Assembly (NCBI RefSeq): GCF_947500695.1 | Contig: NZ_CANMSS010000002.1 | Location: 62,001 to 126,000, forward strand | Reading direction: 5' to 3' | DNA length: 64,000 bases | Source: an uncultured Pseudoteredinibacter sp. | GTDB taxonomy: Bacteria > Pseudomonadota > Gammaproteobacteria > Pseudomonadales > Cellvibrionaceae | In this document: piece after piece, positions 1-8,262 of the stretch | How positions within the stretch are numbered: position 1 is the stretch's first letter | How the letters are laid out: every line of letters starts with the position of its first letter | Translations under genes and position numbers: made by a program | Notes under the pieces: generated by a model | The model's database searches: none | Told to the model about the DNA's origin: nothing | Seen by the model: only the letters and a program-made list of their open reading frames with translations

Positions 1-8
1 CTCGAATT

Positions 9-36
9 GGGGTCAGAACCTATTGGTTCTGACCCC
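9..36. repeat. REP-like palindrome, copy 1
   Basis: A perfect 12-bp inverted repeat, GGGGTCAGAACC / GGTTCTGACCCC, with a 4-base loop (TATT). The same palindrome recurs at 493-520 and, with changes, at 1800-1828. Short GGGGTCAGA-type palindromes of this sort are known as dispersed REP-like elements moved by REP-associated Y1 transposases. No transposase lies in this window, so that assignment is inference. Confidence 0.8.
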
Positions 37-55
37 GGCTTGGCGGAATTACTTA

Positions 56-259
56 TTAGTGTTCTTTTCTTATGCTCGATATTTTTTCGAATGCTCTATT
101 TACCAAGTATCCCACCGTGGTAAACGTTACTAGAAATATCGTCAGGCTTTTTATTTCTGGATCTCCACCGAAGTTCAAGTATGGGCAGATTAGGTAGCAT
201 GTTGCGGCTAGTACAGCGGTGATCGTTGCGCTTGTTAGCGAGTGCACTCTTGATTGCAT
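56..259 (-). CDS. small hypothetical membrane protein
   Basis: A 67-residue protein that I do not recognise. It has two hydrophobic stretches, about residues 12-28 and 38-54, that could each span the membrane, and a basic C-terminal tail ending KISSIRKEH. The ATG at 259 has only a weak upstream AGG. It is bracketed by REP-like palindromes at 9-36 and 493-520, and the upstream region is unusually G/T-rich on the plus strand. It may be a real small inner-membrane protein or a chance ORF. No function is assigned. Confidence 0.4.
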   Translation of the reverse strand: MQSRVHSLTSATITAVLAATCYLICPYLNFGGDPEIKSLTIFLVTFTTVGYLVNRAFEKISSIRKEH

Positions 260-386
260 GGCGATTGCCTTTTGATCGTTGGCATTGTGACTAAGAATGA
301 TTCTGTATTTTCTAGAAGATTAACTTAGCTTCTACTGCGATCGATAACCTTTGATCGTTTTTGGTTTTAGATTGGGAGTTTTTGTT

Positions 387-418
387 GGGTTTGGTTTGGG
401 GGATTTGGGGCAAAAGGG
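387..418 (+). other. G-run tract, possible G-quadruplex
   Basis: The 281 bases between the two flanking genes are strongly G/T-rich on the plus strand. Within them, runs of three to five G occur at 387-389, 398-402, 407-410 and 416-418, with loops of 8, 4 and 5 bases. That is close to the usual G-quadruplex pattern, although one loop is slightly long. Apart from the repeat at 493-520, nothing else is visible in this gap. Confidence 0.4.
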
Positions 419-492
419 TTAGGTTTTAGATTGTGCTTGGGCAAGGGTTTGTTTTTGGGTTTGTCGAGGTATTTTAGTAAGTGGCTTCGAGT

Positions 493-520
493 GGGGTCAG
501 AACCCTTGGGTTCTGACCCC
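493..520. repeat. REP-like palindrome, copy 2
   Basis: A perfect inverted repeat with 13-base arms (GGGGTCAGAACCC / GGGTTCTGACCCC) and a 2-base loop. It has the same sequence family as 9-36. It sits 20 bases beyond the stop codon of the ferritin-like gene and could also serve as a transcript 3' end. Confidence 0.8.
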
Positions 521-540
521 GGTGTATGCGGGATTTGCTT

Positions 541-1650
541 TTAGTTAAGCTTATCTAGGGGACGGCTCATTTCGGCCCAATCTATGTCGCCGTCGTCGAT
601 CATATTTTCATATTCCAGCACACCCAGCGCTTCAAACTTCGGGCGTACGGAATCGGTAAGTAGACCTATACGGCGAAGATTGGGTATTACGCGCTGGAAG
701 AGATGGTTGCGGAAGTTGGTATTGCCTTCGCCCGCTAAAAATACTTGGCGAGCTTCTTCCACATCCCAACCATAGTACTCGAAGACATCGGTAGGGATTA
801 AACGCTCACGCGATACCACACAGGCTTCATAGGCAAATTGCGCGCGCTCTTCTCTTTCTTCTTCACTAAGCGATTTTACGAACTCTTCGAGATAGTGAAT
901 ACCAAAAGCAACATGACGTGCTTCATCGCGAATAACGTAATTTAAAATATCTTTTAGCAAGCCACCCTGTGGCAGGCGATCGTGCATTGAGGTAAATGCC
1001 GCTAAAGCTAGCCCCTCGATAACAACCTGCATACCAATAAATTTTAAATCCCAACGAGCGTCGGTCAAAATTTTATCTAAGATACCTTTTAGGGCGTAGT
1101 TGATGGGGTACATTACCCCAAGCTTCTCTTGGATAAATTTGTTGAACACTTCAACGTGGCGAGCTTCATCAAAGGTTTGTGAGCCAGCGTATAATTTGGC
1201 ATTAAAGGTCGGTGCACAGCTCACCAATTGGGAGGCAACCAGCAAAGCACCCTGCTCACCGTGAAGAAACTGAGCCAAACGCCAGGCATCACAGTGATCG
1301 AGAAATTCTTTTTTCTTTTCTGCGCTTAAATCATCAAAAGGCTTAAAACCATCAAAGCCGCCCACTTTGGCACGTACTTCATCCGGCAATAACGTAACCG
1401 GCTTGCTCCAATCTAAATCGGTTTCAACATTCCAATTTAGTTTTTTGCCCAGCTCATAAAGCTGCTTAATGCGGCCTTCTTGGAGCTTGTAATCCCAATT
1501 GTAGCTGCCAGTTAATGGCGTCTGGAATATCTCCGCCACATCATCAACATCTTGCTCAGTTAGGGGAATATCATCATCCACAGTGATAGCAGCAGCACGA
1601 CTGTAAAAAGCTACGCTTCTGGGAGTTTCATCAACAAATTTAGCGGGCAT
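541..1650 (-). CDS. ferritin-like di-iron (R2-like) protein
   Basis: A soluble protein of the ferritin-like/ribonucleotide-reductase-R2-like superfamily. Counting from the upstream ATG at 1668, the di-iron ligand pattern is visible: E138 (HGEQ), E168 and H171 (DEARH), E218 (IEGLA), E249 and H252 (DEARH). These are two Glu plus two ExxH pairs on four helices. Such proteins bind two irons and activate oxygen; the substrate cannot be read from sequence. I place the start at the ATG at 1650 (MPAKFV), because AAGGAG lies 6 bases before it, inside the six codons that the 1668 start would add. The gene stands alone between two REP-like palindromes. Superfamily is fairly certain, exact reaction unknown. 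Confidence 0.75.
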   Translation of the reverse strand: MPAKFVDETPRSVAFYSRAAAITVDDDIPLTEQDVDDVAEIFQTPLTGSYNWDYKLQEGRIKQLYELGKKLNWNVETDLDWSKPVTLLPDEVRAKVGGFDGFKPFDDLSAEKKKEFLDHCDAWRLAQFLHGEQGALLVASQLVSCAPTFNAKLYAGSQTFDEARHVEVFNKFIQEKLGVMYPINYALKGILDKILTDARWDLKFIGMQVVIEGLALAAFTSMHDRLPQGGLLKDILNYVIRDEARHVAFGIHYLEEFVKSLSEEEREERAQFAYEACVVSRERLIPTDVFEYYGWDVEEARQVFLAGEGNTNFRNHLFQRVIPNLRRIGLLTDSVRPKFEALGVLEYENMIDDGDIDWAEMSRPLDKLN

Positions 1651-1655
1651 CGCGG

Positions 1656-1662
1656 TCTCCTT
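1656..1662 (-). promoter_or_regulatory. ribosome binding site deciding the start of the di-iron gene
   Basis: On the minus strand AAGGAGA precedes the ATG at 1650 with 6 bases between the AAGGAG core and the ATG. An upstream in-frame ATG at 1668 has no comparable site, so the shorter protein of 369 residues is favoured. Confidence 0.7.
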
Positions 1663-1799
1663 ATTCATTATTATTACAGGGAGTTCTGATACTCAGTTTA
1701 GCCCTAAGCTGTCGATAAAGCCGGACATTTTTAGCGGTAATAATGACAGGAGGAGAAAATTGAGACTTTCGGTCTATTAGCGTGAAATAAATGGTGGTT

Positions 1800-1828
1800 G
1801 GGGCCAGAACCCATTGGGTTCTGACTCC
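1800..1828. repeat. REP-like palindrome, copy 3 (degenerate)
   Basis: GGGGCCAGAACCC, a 3-base loop, then GGGTTCTGACTCC. This is the same repeat family as 9-36 and 493-520 with base changes in the arms. It lies 15 bases beyond the dehydrogenase stop codon. Confidence 0.7.
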
Positions 1829-1843
1829 GCTTTTTGGCAGGCA

Positions 1844-4015
1844 CTAGAAAACGCGTTCGTCACCGTAACTGTCGATGGCGCGCTGAATGAGGTAGTGATG
1901 AATATCTTGCACCTCTTGCACTGTTAGGTGATCGTTAAAGGCAGCCATGCCTTTATCTTTCAACATACCGCCATAAACAATGCCCATAAAGGATTGGTGG
2001 CTAGCGTCGGTCATGTGACGTAAGTCTGGAATTACACCGCCACTTACTGCGTGCAAACCATGACAAAATTGGCAGAACTCATCATATAAAGCACCGCCAT
2101 TGGCAATCTGTTCAGGCGTACCAGTTTGTGCCGGTGGTTTCGGCGCTTGCTTCACGAGCTTAGGTTGCTCTGGCAATGTTGCAGTGCCGCCAATTTTATA
2201 AACCAAAACACGATTCGGCCCCGGGCCTTCATCTTTACCAAAGACAGTGCCGCCAGTAAGGCTGAACATCCCCCCCCAACCGGCCATTACCGCAACATAC
2301 TGCTCGCCATCTACTTCATAAGTAATCGGCGGCGCTACCACACCGGTTTGGGTATATGCTTCCCAAAGCTGTTTACCTTCACTTGCACTGTAAGCCATTA
2401 GCTTGCCTTGAGGCACACCATGGAAAACCAAATCGCCCGCTGTAGTTAACATGCCACCAACACCCGGGGTTGGGTAAACCACTTCCCAAGCCGGTTTTTG
2501 CTTGGCGGGATCCCAAGCAATTAATTTACCGCTGGTAAGCTTTTTGTTCATTAAGATGGTTTCATTATCTTCCGCTGGCGGCTTAACCCAGTTCATGCCC
2601 AGGTTCCAAATGCGCTCTTTATCCAGCTTCTCGCGGCCATTGTAAAAGTGCGGCATTTCAATTGCTGGGATGTAAACCAAACCGGTATTGGGGTTAAAGG
2701 CCATCGGGTGCCAATTGTGACCACCGTAAGGGGCTGGCCACACCATTTGTGTGCGCTCAGTAAACTCAGTGACACTTTTATCTTCAACAGGACGACCGGT
2801 CTCCTGATCGACATGGCTAGCCCAAGTTACTTGCACATAAGGCTTGGCCGATAAAAATTCACCACTGGTTCTATCTAACATATAGAAGAAGCCGTTTTTA
2901 GGTGCCTGCATAATCACTTTACGTGTGACACCATCCATTTGAATATCGGCCAAAATCATATGCTGAGTTGCGGTGTAATCGAAATTGTCAGCTGGAGTAG
3001 TTTGGTAGTGCCAAACATATTCACCGGTTTCTGGGCGTACCGCTACGATGGAAGATAGAAATAGATTATCGCCGCCTTCAGGGCTGCGGATATTTCGGTT
3101 CCATGGCGAACCGTTACCAACGCCTACATAAAGTAGGTTTAGCTCTGGATCATAAGCCATAGAATCCCAGGCGGTACCACCACCACCAAGCTTCCACCAT
3201 TCACCTGTCCAGGTTTTTGCAGCCATTTCCATAGCTTCACTTTCAAAGCCTTTTTCTGGATTGCCTGGCACAGTATAGAAGCGCCACTGCTGCTCACCGG
3301 TCTCGGTATCGTAGGCGGTGATGTAGCCACGCACGCCCATTTCGGCGCCACCGTTACCGATAATAACTTTGTCTTTTACGATTCGCGGGGCACCGGTAAT
3401 TGAATAGGGTGCGCCATCGACGGTTTTCACATTCCAGGCCACTTTACCTGTAGCCGCATCAAGTGCGGTTAAATGGCCATCGATGGTGCCGATATAAACC
3501 TTGCCCTTCCAAACGGCTACACCTCTGTTCGCCGGCGAGCAACATAGATAGCGATTATATTCTTTTGGCACCTTAGGGTCGTAGTGCCACAATTGCTTAC
3601 CGGTTTTAGCATCAAGCGCATAGACCGCACTCCACGCTGTACTGGTGTACATCACACCATCAACCACAATGGGGCTGGCCTCTAAACCTTGCTGATGCTC
3701 AACATCAAAGGACCAAGCCAAGCCTAGATCCTTCACATTATCCTTGCTGACTTGATTTAGCGGGCTATAGCGCTGCTCACCATAGGTACGACCATGGGAC
3801 ATCCAGTTGCCTGGCTCTGAGTCAGCAGCAATTATACGCTCGGCCGTGATATTGGCGGTGCTGGGCTCAGCGGCCTCTACTGTTACCTTTGCAGGGGAAT
3901 CATCTTTGGCGGTTTGATTGCTTTCTTGAGCATTCTTATCACCGCTACAGGCAACTAATGCAAAAGACAGGACGGCTGCCGATAACGGCCGCAAGGATAT
4001 ATGGGCTAATTTCAC
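1844..4015 (-). CDS. lipid-anchored PQQ-dependent quinohemoprotein alcohol dehydrogenase
   Basis: Predicted periplasmic quinohemoprotein dehydrogenase that oxidises an alcohol with PQQ and passes electrons to its own heme c. The eight-bladed propeller repeats (for example TGKQLWHYD) fill most of the protein. The vicinal cysteine pair of PQQ dehydrogenases is present (RYLCCSP), and one heme c motif, CQFCH, lies about 76 residues from the C-terminus. The best start is a GTG at 4015: GGAG lies 6 bases upstream and a signal sequence follows, ending in the lipobox LVAC. The longer ORF from 4096 adds 27 residues before that signal. The lipid anchor is unusual, since most type II enzymes are soluble. 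No pqq biosynthesis genes are in the window. Substrate unknown. Confidence 0.85.
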   Translation of the reverse strand: MKLAHISLRPLSAAVLSFALVACSGDKNAQESNQTAKDDSPAKVTVEAAEPSTANITAERIIAADSEPGNWMSHGRTYGEQRYSPLNQVSKDNVKDLGLAWSFDVEHQQGLEASPIVVDGVMYTSTAWSAVYALDAKTGKQLWHYDPKVPKEYNRYLCCSPANRGVAVWKGKVYIGTIDGHLTALDAATGKVAWNVKTVDGAPYSITGAPRIVKDKVIIGNGGAEMGVRGYITAYDTETGEQQWRFYTVPGNPEKGFESEAMEMAAKTWTGEWWKLGGGGTAWDSMAYDPELNLLYVGVGNGSPWNRNIRSPEGGDNLFLSSIVAVRPETGEYVWHYQTTPADNFDYTATQHMILADIQMDGVTRKVIMQAPKNGFFYMLDRTSGEFLSAKPYVQVTWASHVDQETGRPVEDKSVTEFTERTQMVWPAPYGGHNWHPMAFNPNTGLVYIPAIEMPHFYNGREKLDKERIWNLGMNWVKPPAEDNETILMNKKLTSGKLIAWDPAKQKPAWEVVYPTPGVGGMLTTAGDLVFHGVPQGKLMAYSASEGKQLWEAYTQTGVVAPPITYEVDGEQYVAVMAGWGGMFSLTGGTVFGKDEGPGPNRVLVYKIGGTATLPEQPKLVKQAPKPPAQTGTPEQIANGGALYDEFCQFCHGLHAVSGGVIPDLRHMTDASHQSFMGIVYGGMLKDKGMAAFNDHLTVQEVQDIHHYLIQRAIDSYGDERVF

Positions 4016-4152
4016 CACGCGCTCCAAACATATTATTGTTAGTTTGTATTGAGTATCAAACAGCGCGAGATGGAAAGGTAGGCTAGTTTTTGACAATCCG
4101 CGACAAAAACTGAGAATGAGCTAGAGTCATTACTCTAGCCCCATATCTGATA

Positions 4153-4407
4153 TTACTTCTTAAGAATAAGCTTGTTGTAAGCAAATAGCAGAATAAACGC
4201 ACCGATAGTGGCGGTGATGATAGTCGCGATGTTAAAGCCCGATACTGAGCCTAAGCCTACCAATGAACCGATAAAGCCACCTACGAAAGCGCCACCGATA
4301 CCCAACACAATGGTAAGAATCCAACCCATTTTATCTTCGCCAGGCATCAACCAACGCGCCAATGCACCAGCCACCAAGCCTAAAACAATCCAAGCAATCC
4401 AACCCAT
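4153..4407 (-). CDS. GlsB/YeaQ/YmgE family membrane protein
   Basis: An 84-residue protein with three hydrophobic segments and the glycine-rich pattern of the transglycosylase-associated (GlsB/YeaQ/YmgE) family: WIVLGLVAGALARWLMPG near the start, then GWILTIVLGIGGAFVGGF. Length is normal for the family. Members are small inner-membrane proteins often induced in stress or stationary phase; their biochemical role is unsettled. It stands alone, with a 332-base gap to the divergent DUF1538 operon. Confidence 0.85.
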   Translation of the reverse strand: MGWIAWIVLGLVAGALARWLMPGEDKMGWILTIVLGIGGAFVGGFIGSLVGLGSVSGFNIATIITATIGAFILLFAYNKLILKK

Positions 4408-4739
4408 AGTCGTTCCCCTTTAAAACCGAATATTGTTTTTAAAACTGAGGCTGCGCCCAAAACCTCTCGCTGCCTGAGCCTTCAATATGAGCTTCAGAGG
4501 CTGAACCCATACTTAATAGGGAGAGACAATGATTGAGATGACAAAACATGGGGATTAAAGGCAACAAATCTGCAATAAAAACACCATACAATGATTAGGG
4601 TTATTGCAAAAGAAAATTTATTTGCTAAGTAATTGATCTAGAACGGTAAAAGCGTCTTTTTGCCTTTACGGGTATACCCCCCACTTCTATGATCATTTTA
4701 CCTATAAATTATTAGCCCATAGCATTTAAAGGAACATTC
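4408..4739. other. divergent intergenic region
   Basis: A 332-base AT-rich gap between two divergent transcription units. It must carry the promoters for the GlsB-type gene (minus) and the DUF1538 operon (plus). I see no clear operator, riboswitch or small gene in it. Confidence 0.5.
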
Positions 4740-5474
4740 GTGCTAAGAACTCTTCAACAACTTGGCCGCTCCATGGTTGGCAGTTTGCGAGACTTGATGC
4801 CCATTGTGGCAGTCATTCTGTTCTTCCAGTTTTTTGTACTCCAGCAACCCCTGCCCAATGTCGGCCAACTGATGATGGGGGTCGTTTTTGTGGTGCTGGG
4901 TTTAACCTTTTTTATTCACGGCTTAGAGCAGGGCCTCTTCCCTATTGGGGAATCCATGGCGCACGCCTTCGCTCGCAAAGGCAGCTTGTTTTGGTTAATA
5001 GTGTTCGCCTTTTCTTTGGGCTTTGGCACTACCGTAGCCGAGCCTGCACTCATTGCCGTTGCGGCTGAAGCTGCTGAAGTTGCCGCTACCGGTCAAATGA
5101 TCGAAAACAGCTTGGCAGCCAAAAGCGAATACGCCAATGGCTTGCGTTATACCGTCGCCTTTTCAGTTGGCTTAGCGATTGTGATTGGTGTGGTGCGTAT
5201 TTTAAAAGGCTGGCCAATTCAGTGGATTATCATTGGCGGCTATATCATCGTGGTTATTATGACCATGTTTGCCCCCCGTGAAATCATCGGCATTGCTTAC
5301 GATTCTGGCGGCGTTACCACCTCCACCATTACCGTGCCTTTAGTTACTGCACTCGGCGTTGGTCTAGCATCCTCTATTAAAGGGCGTAACCCAATGATCG
5401 ATGGCTTTGGTTTAATTGCCTTCGCCTCTTTAACACCTATGATTTTTGTTATGGCCTACGGGATGCTTATCTAA
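4740..5474 (+). CDS. DUF1538 family membrane protein A
   Basis: A 244-residue integral membrane protein of the DUF1538 family, probably a transporter or channel of unknown substrate. Two family signatures are visible: [14 protein letters not shown] in the first half, and [14 protein letters not shown] followed by [17 protein letters not shown] in the second. About six hydrophobic segments can be seen. The start is GTG, 7 bases after AAGGA. Its stop overlaps the next start as TAATG, so the two proteins are probably translated together and may form one complex. A PII-like and a CBS protein follow, suggesting control by adenine nucleotides; that is inference. Confidence 0.8.
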   Translation: MLRTLQQLGRSMVGSLRDLMPIVAVILFFQFFVLQQPLPNVGQLMMGVVFVVLGLTFFIHGLEQGLFPIGESMAHAFARKGSLFWLIVFAFSLGFGTTVAEPALIAVAAEAAEVAATGQMIENSLAAKSEYANGLRYTVAFSVGLAIVIGVVRILKGWPIQWIIIGGYIIVVIMTMFAPREIIGIAYDSGGVTTSTITVPLVTALGVGLASSIKGRNPMIDGFGLIAFASLTPMIFVMAYGMLI

Positions 5475-6280
5475 TGGAAATTTTACAGCAGATTTGGGAT
5501 GTCACCCTGGGCACCGTTACCGATGTATTGCCCATTGCCGCAATTATCTTTGGTTTTCAGTTTGCAGTTATTCGTAAAAAGCCTGCCAATCTCGGTCAAA
5601 TACTTTTTGGCTTTGTATGGGTTCTTGTTGGCTTATCACTCTTCCTCTTAGGTTTAGAGTGGTGCTTATTCCCGCTGGGCCGCTTAATGGCCGAACAGCT
5701 TACCGACCCGAATTTTATACATGCCGGTAAAGCTGTAGTAGATGCCGCCAGCCAAATAGATTGGACCGATTACTACTGGGTGTACCTCTTCGCCTTTTTG
5801 ATTGGCTTTAGTACCACCATTGCCGAACCCTCACTCATTGCCGTTGCTATTAAAGCGAATGAAGTTTCTGGTGGCGCTATCGGTATTTGGGGTTTACGCC
5901 TTGCCGTTGCCCTGGGCGTGGCGATTGGTATTTCACTCGGCTGTTATCGTATTGTGGTGGGCGACCCCATTCACTGGTATATCATCAGTGGCTATATTGT
6001 GGTGGTCATTCAAACCAGCTTTGCCCCCAAAATGATTGTACCTCTAGCTTATGATTCCGGAGGTGTTACCACCTCTACCGTTACCGTTCCTTTAGTGGCA
6101 GCATTAGGCCTTGGTTTATCCGAAACGGTGCCGGGTCGTAACCCATTAATTGATGGTTTTGGTTTAATTGCTTTTGCCAGCCTGTTTCCCATGATTTCGG
6201 TCATGGCATACGCGCAAATCAGCGAGTATCGTGCTCGCGCAAAATCGACCGATGAAGAGTCGGCCGAGTCGTCGACCTAG
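5474..6280 (+). CDS. DUF1538 family membrane protein B
   Basis: A 268-residue paralogue of the preceding protein. It repeats the same signatures: [31 protein letters not shown] and [19 protein letters not shown]. The pair diverges outside these motifs, most clearly in an extra loop around residues 76-96 and a charged C-terminal tail rich in Ser and Glu. Two paralogous halves encoded side by side resemble the halves of a pseudo-symmetric transporter, so a heterodimer is likely. It overlaps protein A by one base and is followed after 9 bases by the PII-like gene. Substrate unknown. Confidence 0.8.
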   Translation: MEILQQIWDVTLGTVTDVLPIAAIIFGFQFAVIRKKPANLGQILFGFVWVLVGLSLFLLGLEWCLFPLGRLMAEQLTDPNFIHAGKAVVDAASQIDWTDYYWVYLFAFLIGFSTTIAEPSLIAVAIKANEVSGGAIGIWGLRLAVALGVAIGISLGCYRIVVGDPIHWYIISGYIVVVIQTSFAPKMIVPLAYDSGGVTTSTVTVPLVAALGLGLSETVPGRNPLIDGFGLIAFASLFPMISVMAYAQISEYRARAKSTDEESAESST

Positions 6281-6289
6281 GAGCTCACT

Positions 6290-6640
6290 ATGCACTTTAA
6301 AATGATTGTAGTCTTCGTAGAAGACGATAAAACCGATGATGTAATGGATGCCGCACGCCAAGCGGGCGCCACCGGAGCTACGGTTATTAACAATGCCCGC
6401 GGGGAAGGCTTAAAGCAAAGCAAAACCTTTTTGGGCTTATCAATCAATAGCCAGCGCGATGTTATTTTGTTCTTAGTCGAAGAGCATTTAAGCCGACATA
6501 TTTTGGAAGAAATTAACCGTATAGGTGAATTCGATTCAGCCCCTGGAACTGGAATTGCCTTTCAAATTGATGTGGAAGATGCCGTTGGCGTTGCCCACCA
6601 AGTGGAAAAACTGACCTCAGAAGTGGAGGAGCTGTTGTAA
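6290..6640 (+). CDS. PII-like signalling protein
   Basis: A 116-residue protein with a PII/GlnB-like fold pattern: an opening beta strand (MIVVFVEDD), an alpha helix, then GATGATVINNARGEG leading into the T-loop position. It is not GlnB or GlnK, because the canonical T-loop uridylylation region is absent. PII-like proteins sense nucleotides or small metabolites and bind membrane transporters, so the DUF1538 pair is the obvious partner. GGAG, overlapping the upstream stop, lies 7 bases before the ATG. The stop overlaps the CBS gene start (TAATG). Confidence 0.75.
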   Translation: MHFKMIVVFVEDDKTDDVMDAARQAGATGATVINNARGEGLKQSKTFLGLSINSQRDVILFLVEEHLSRHILEEINRIGEFDSAPGTGIAFQIDVEDAVGVAHQVEKLTSEVEELL

Positions 6641-7044
6641 TGGAAAAGAAAGTAATTAACGCTCGTCAGGTAATGCACAGTAATCACCTGGAGATCGATG
6701 GCAAGGCGACAGTTAAAGAGGCCATCGCCTTAATGCGCGCCAACCAAAGTGATGTTTTGATTGTACAGAAACGTGATGAGCATGATGCCCTAGGTATTGT
6801 TCTATTATCAGATGTCGTAAAGAAAGTTCTTGCCAAGGACAAAGCACCTGAGCGTGTAAATGTTTACGAAATTATGTCTAAACCAGTAATACCTGTAGAA
6901 GCCGATCTTGATGTTCGCTATGTTGCCAGAATGTTTGATCGATTTGGCATCTCTAATGCGCCCGTCGTTGATAAGGGCGAAGTCGTTGGTGTCGTTAGCT
7001 ACAATGAGCTCATTTTTAACGGCTTATGTGAATTACTGGATTAG
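6640..7044 (+). CDS. tandem CBS-domain protein
   Basis: A 134-residue protein made of two CBS motifs, about residues 8-70 and 75-132, and no other domain. CBS pairs bind adenosine nucleotides such as AMP, ATP or SAM and regulate a partner. It is the last gene of a four-gene operon (DUF1538, DUF1538, PII-like, CBS) and shares one base with the PII-like gene. The likely role is a second nucleotide-sensing subunit of the membrane complex; this is inferred from context. Confidence 0.8.
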   Translation: MEKKVINARQVMHSNHLEIDGKATVKEAIALMRANQSDVLIVQKRDEHDALGIVLLSDVVKKVLAKDKAPERVNVYEIMSKPVIPVEADLDVRYVARMFDRFGISNAPVVDKGEVVGVVSYNELIFNGLCELLD

Positions 7045-7067
7045 CAATCAATTGCCTGCCGTAATCA

Positions 7068-7427
7068 TCAGGGCTGAGTATCGGGCTTATGACAAGCCCC
7101 GCATTGACGTACCGGCCCTGATTCTTTTCCCATATGTTTCAAATCTCGATGGCAATCACGGCATAAACCGTGAAATTGTTCTTCTACTAACAGATTAACG
7201 GTTTCGTCTTCCTTGTGGCATTGATAGCAACCGTATTGCCTACCTGTACCATCTACATAATTATGATGGCAATTGGCACAACCAACTTTATTGTGATCTT
7301 TGTGGGCAAAGTAAACCTCCAACAGAGGCGCCTCACGCAAAGACTCTTTTCTGGCCGATAAAAAAGCACTCGCCAGAGCTGCAAAAATTAACAACAAGCC
7401 AGCTGCCCAACTAATTTGCCGCCACAT
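7068..7427 (-). CDS. membrane-anchored tetraheme cytochrome c
   Basis: Four heme c sites are visible in order: CANCH, CYQCH, CRDCH, CGACH. Extra histidines (HKDHNKVG, CHHNY, FHGLC, LKHMG) could act as distal ligands, as in cytochrome c3/c7-type proteins. An N-terminal hydrophobic segment after MWRQISW suggests a signal anchor, placing the hemes in the periplasm. The ATG at 7427 is preferred over one 24 bases upstream because the signal then follows the start directly. It overlaps the end of the cytochrome b gene by 17 bases, so the two are probably co-translated and form a membrane-to-periplasm electron path. Confidence 0.8.
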   Translation of the reverse strand: MWRQISWAAGLLLIFAALASAFLSARKESLREAPLLEVYFAHKDHNKVGCANCHHNYVDGTGRQYGCYQCHKEDETVNLLVEEQFHGLCRDCHRDLKHMGKESGPVRQCGACHKPDTQP

Positions 7428-8184
7428 ACAAGCCCCCGCTAAACAACACACAAAGCAGTACTAAACCGATAAATAAAGTAGGTTTTACCGATGTGCCCAC
7501 TTGGCTATGAGCTTTAGAATCACTATCAAATAGGATCTTGCTGAAAGATAACTTAGGCCCTAGTCGATTTAAGGCGTAGTAGGAAACAACCAATACAAAC
7601 AGCAAGGAAAAGAGGGCCCAGGCAGCGTAGCGATCAAAATAAAAGCCTGCGGCCACTACATGATATAAGCAGGCGACTAAAGCCAAGATCGACAATAAGG
7701 CATGACTAAAACGAAACGATAAGAAACCACCATGTAAACGCTGCTTTAGCGGGCGTATAGATGCCAAACACAGATATACAAAGAACAACCAAGCTAACCA
7801 TGCACAAAGCATATACCAGGGCGAGCGCAAGCTTAGATATTCCCAAGTCACAGGCTCCAATATTAAAAAGCCAAAGCCATGGATACTGCTGAGTAGCAGC
7901 AACGCGAAGGCCAACAAGCGATGCCACCAATAAAACAAATCGCCTTTTAGTTTTGGCCAACTTCTTGGCCTGGCCCTTTCAATAAACAGATAAATACAAA
8001 GCCCAAAGGCGACAAATCCAACTCCATTGAGTAGATCCCAATAGCTACCCGCAAGCATTGGCCTGAAAAACAATAGAGACAAGTACGGCATAAACAAATA
8101 GACGCACAAGCCGCCCAAGAAAAACAGCAATAGAGGCAGCGTTTTATGTTTTACCGATTCAGGCTTTTTATTTTTATATGTCAT
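7411..8184 (-). CDS. ferric-reductase-like cytochrome b membrane protein
   Basis: A 257-residue protein with about six or seven transmembrane segments. Two pairs of histidines lie one helix length apart: YWWHRLLAF with SSIHGFGF, and RFSHALLS with LYHVVAAG. That is the bis-heme b pattern of ferric-reductase/NOX-type transmembrane domains. No FAD or NAD domain is attached, so the electrons probably exchange with quinones or with the partner tetraheme cytochrome encoded in the overlapping downstream gene. Exact donor and acceptor are unknown. Confidence 0.7.
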   Translation of the reverse strand: MTYKNKKPESVKHKTLPLLLFFLGGLCVYLFMPYLSLLFFRPMLAGSYWDLLNGVGFVAFGLCIYLFIERARPRSWPKLKGDLFYWWHRLLAFALLLLSSIHGFGFLILEPVTWEYLSLRSPWYMLCAWLAWLFFVYLCLASIRPLKQRLHGGFLSFRFSHALLSILALVACLYHVVAAGFYFDRYAAWALFSLLFVLVVSYYALNRLGPKLSFSKILFDSDSKAHSQVGTSVKPTLFIGLVLLCVLFSGGLYVAAN

Positions 8185-8203
8185 TCGACCTATTTTTATT
8201 GTA

Positions 8204-8230
8204 AATAAAACCCCCTGTCAAGCAGAGGGT
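8204..8230 (-). terminator. terminator of the RND operon
   Basis: Read on the minus strand, the stem ACCCTCTG / CAGGGGGT with loop CTTGA (one mismatch) is followed by TTTTATT. It lies about 30 bases beyond the RND permease stop. Confidence 0.75.
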
Positions 8231-8262
8231 CTTTTCTAACTCACTATGAAGTCAGTGCTGAC

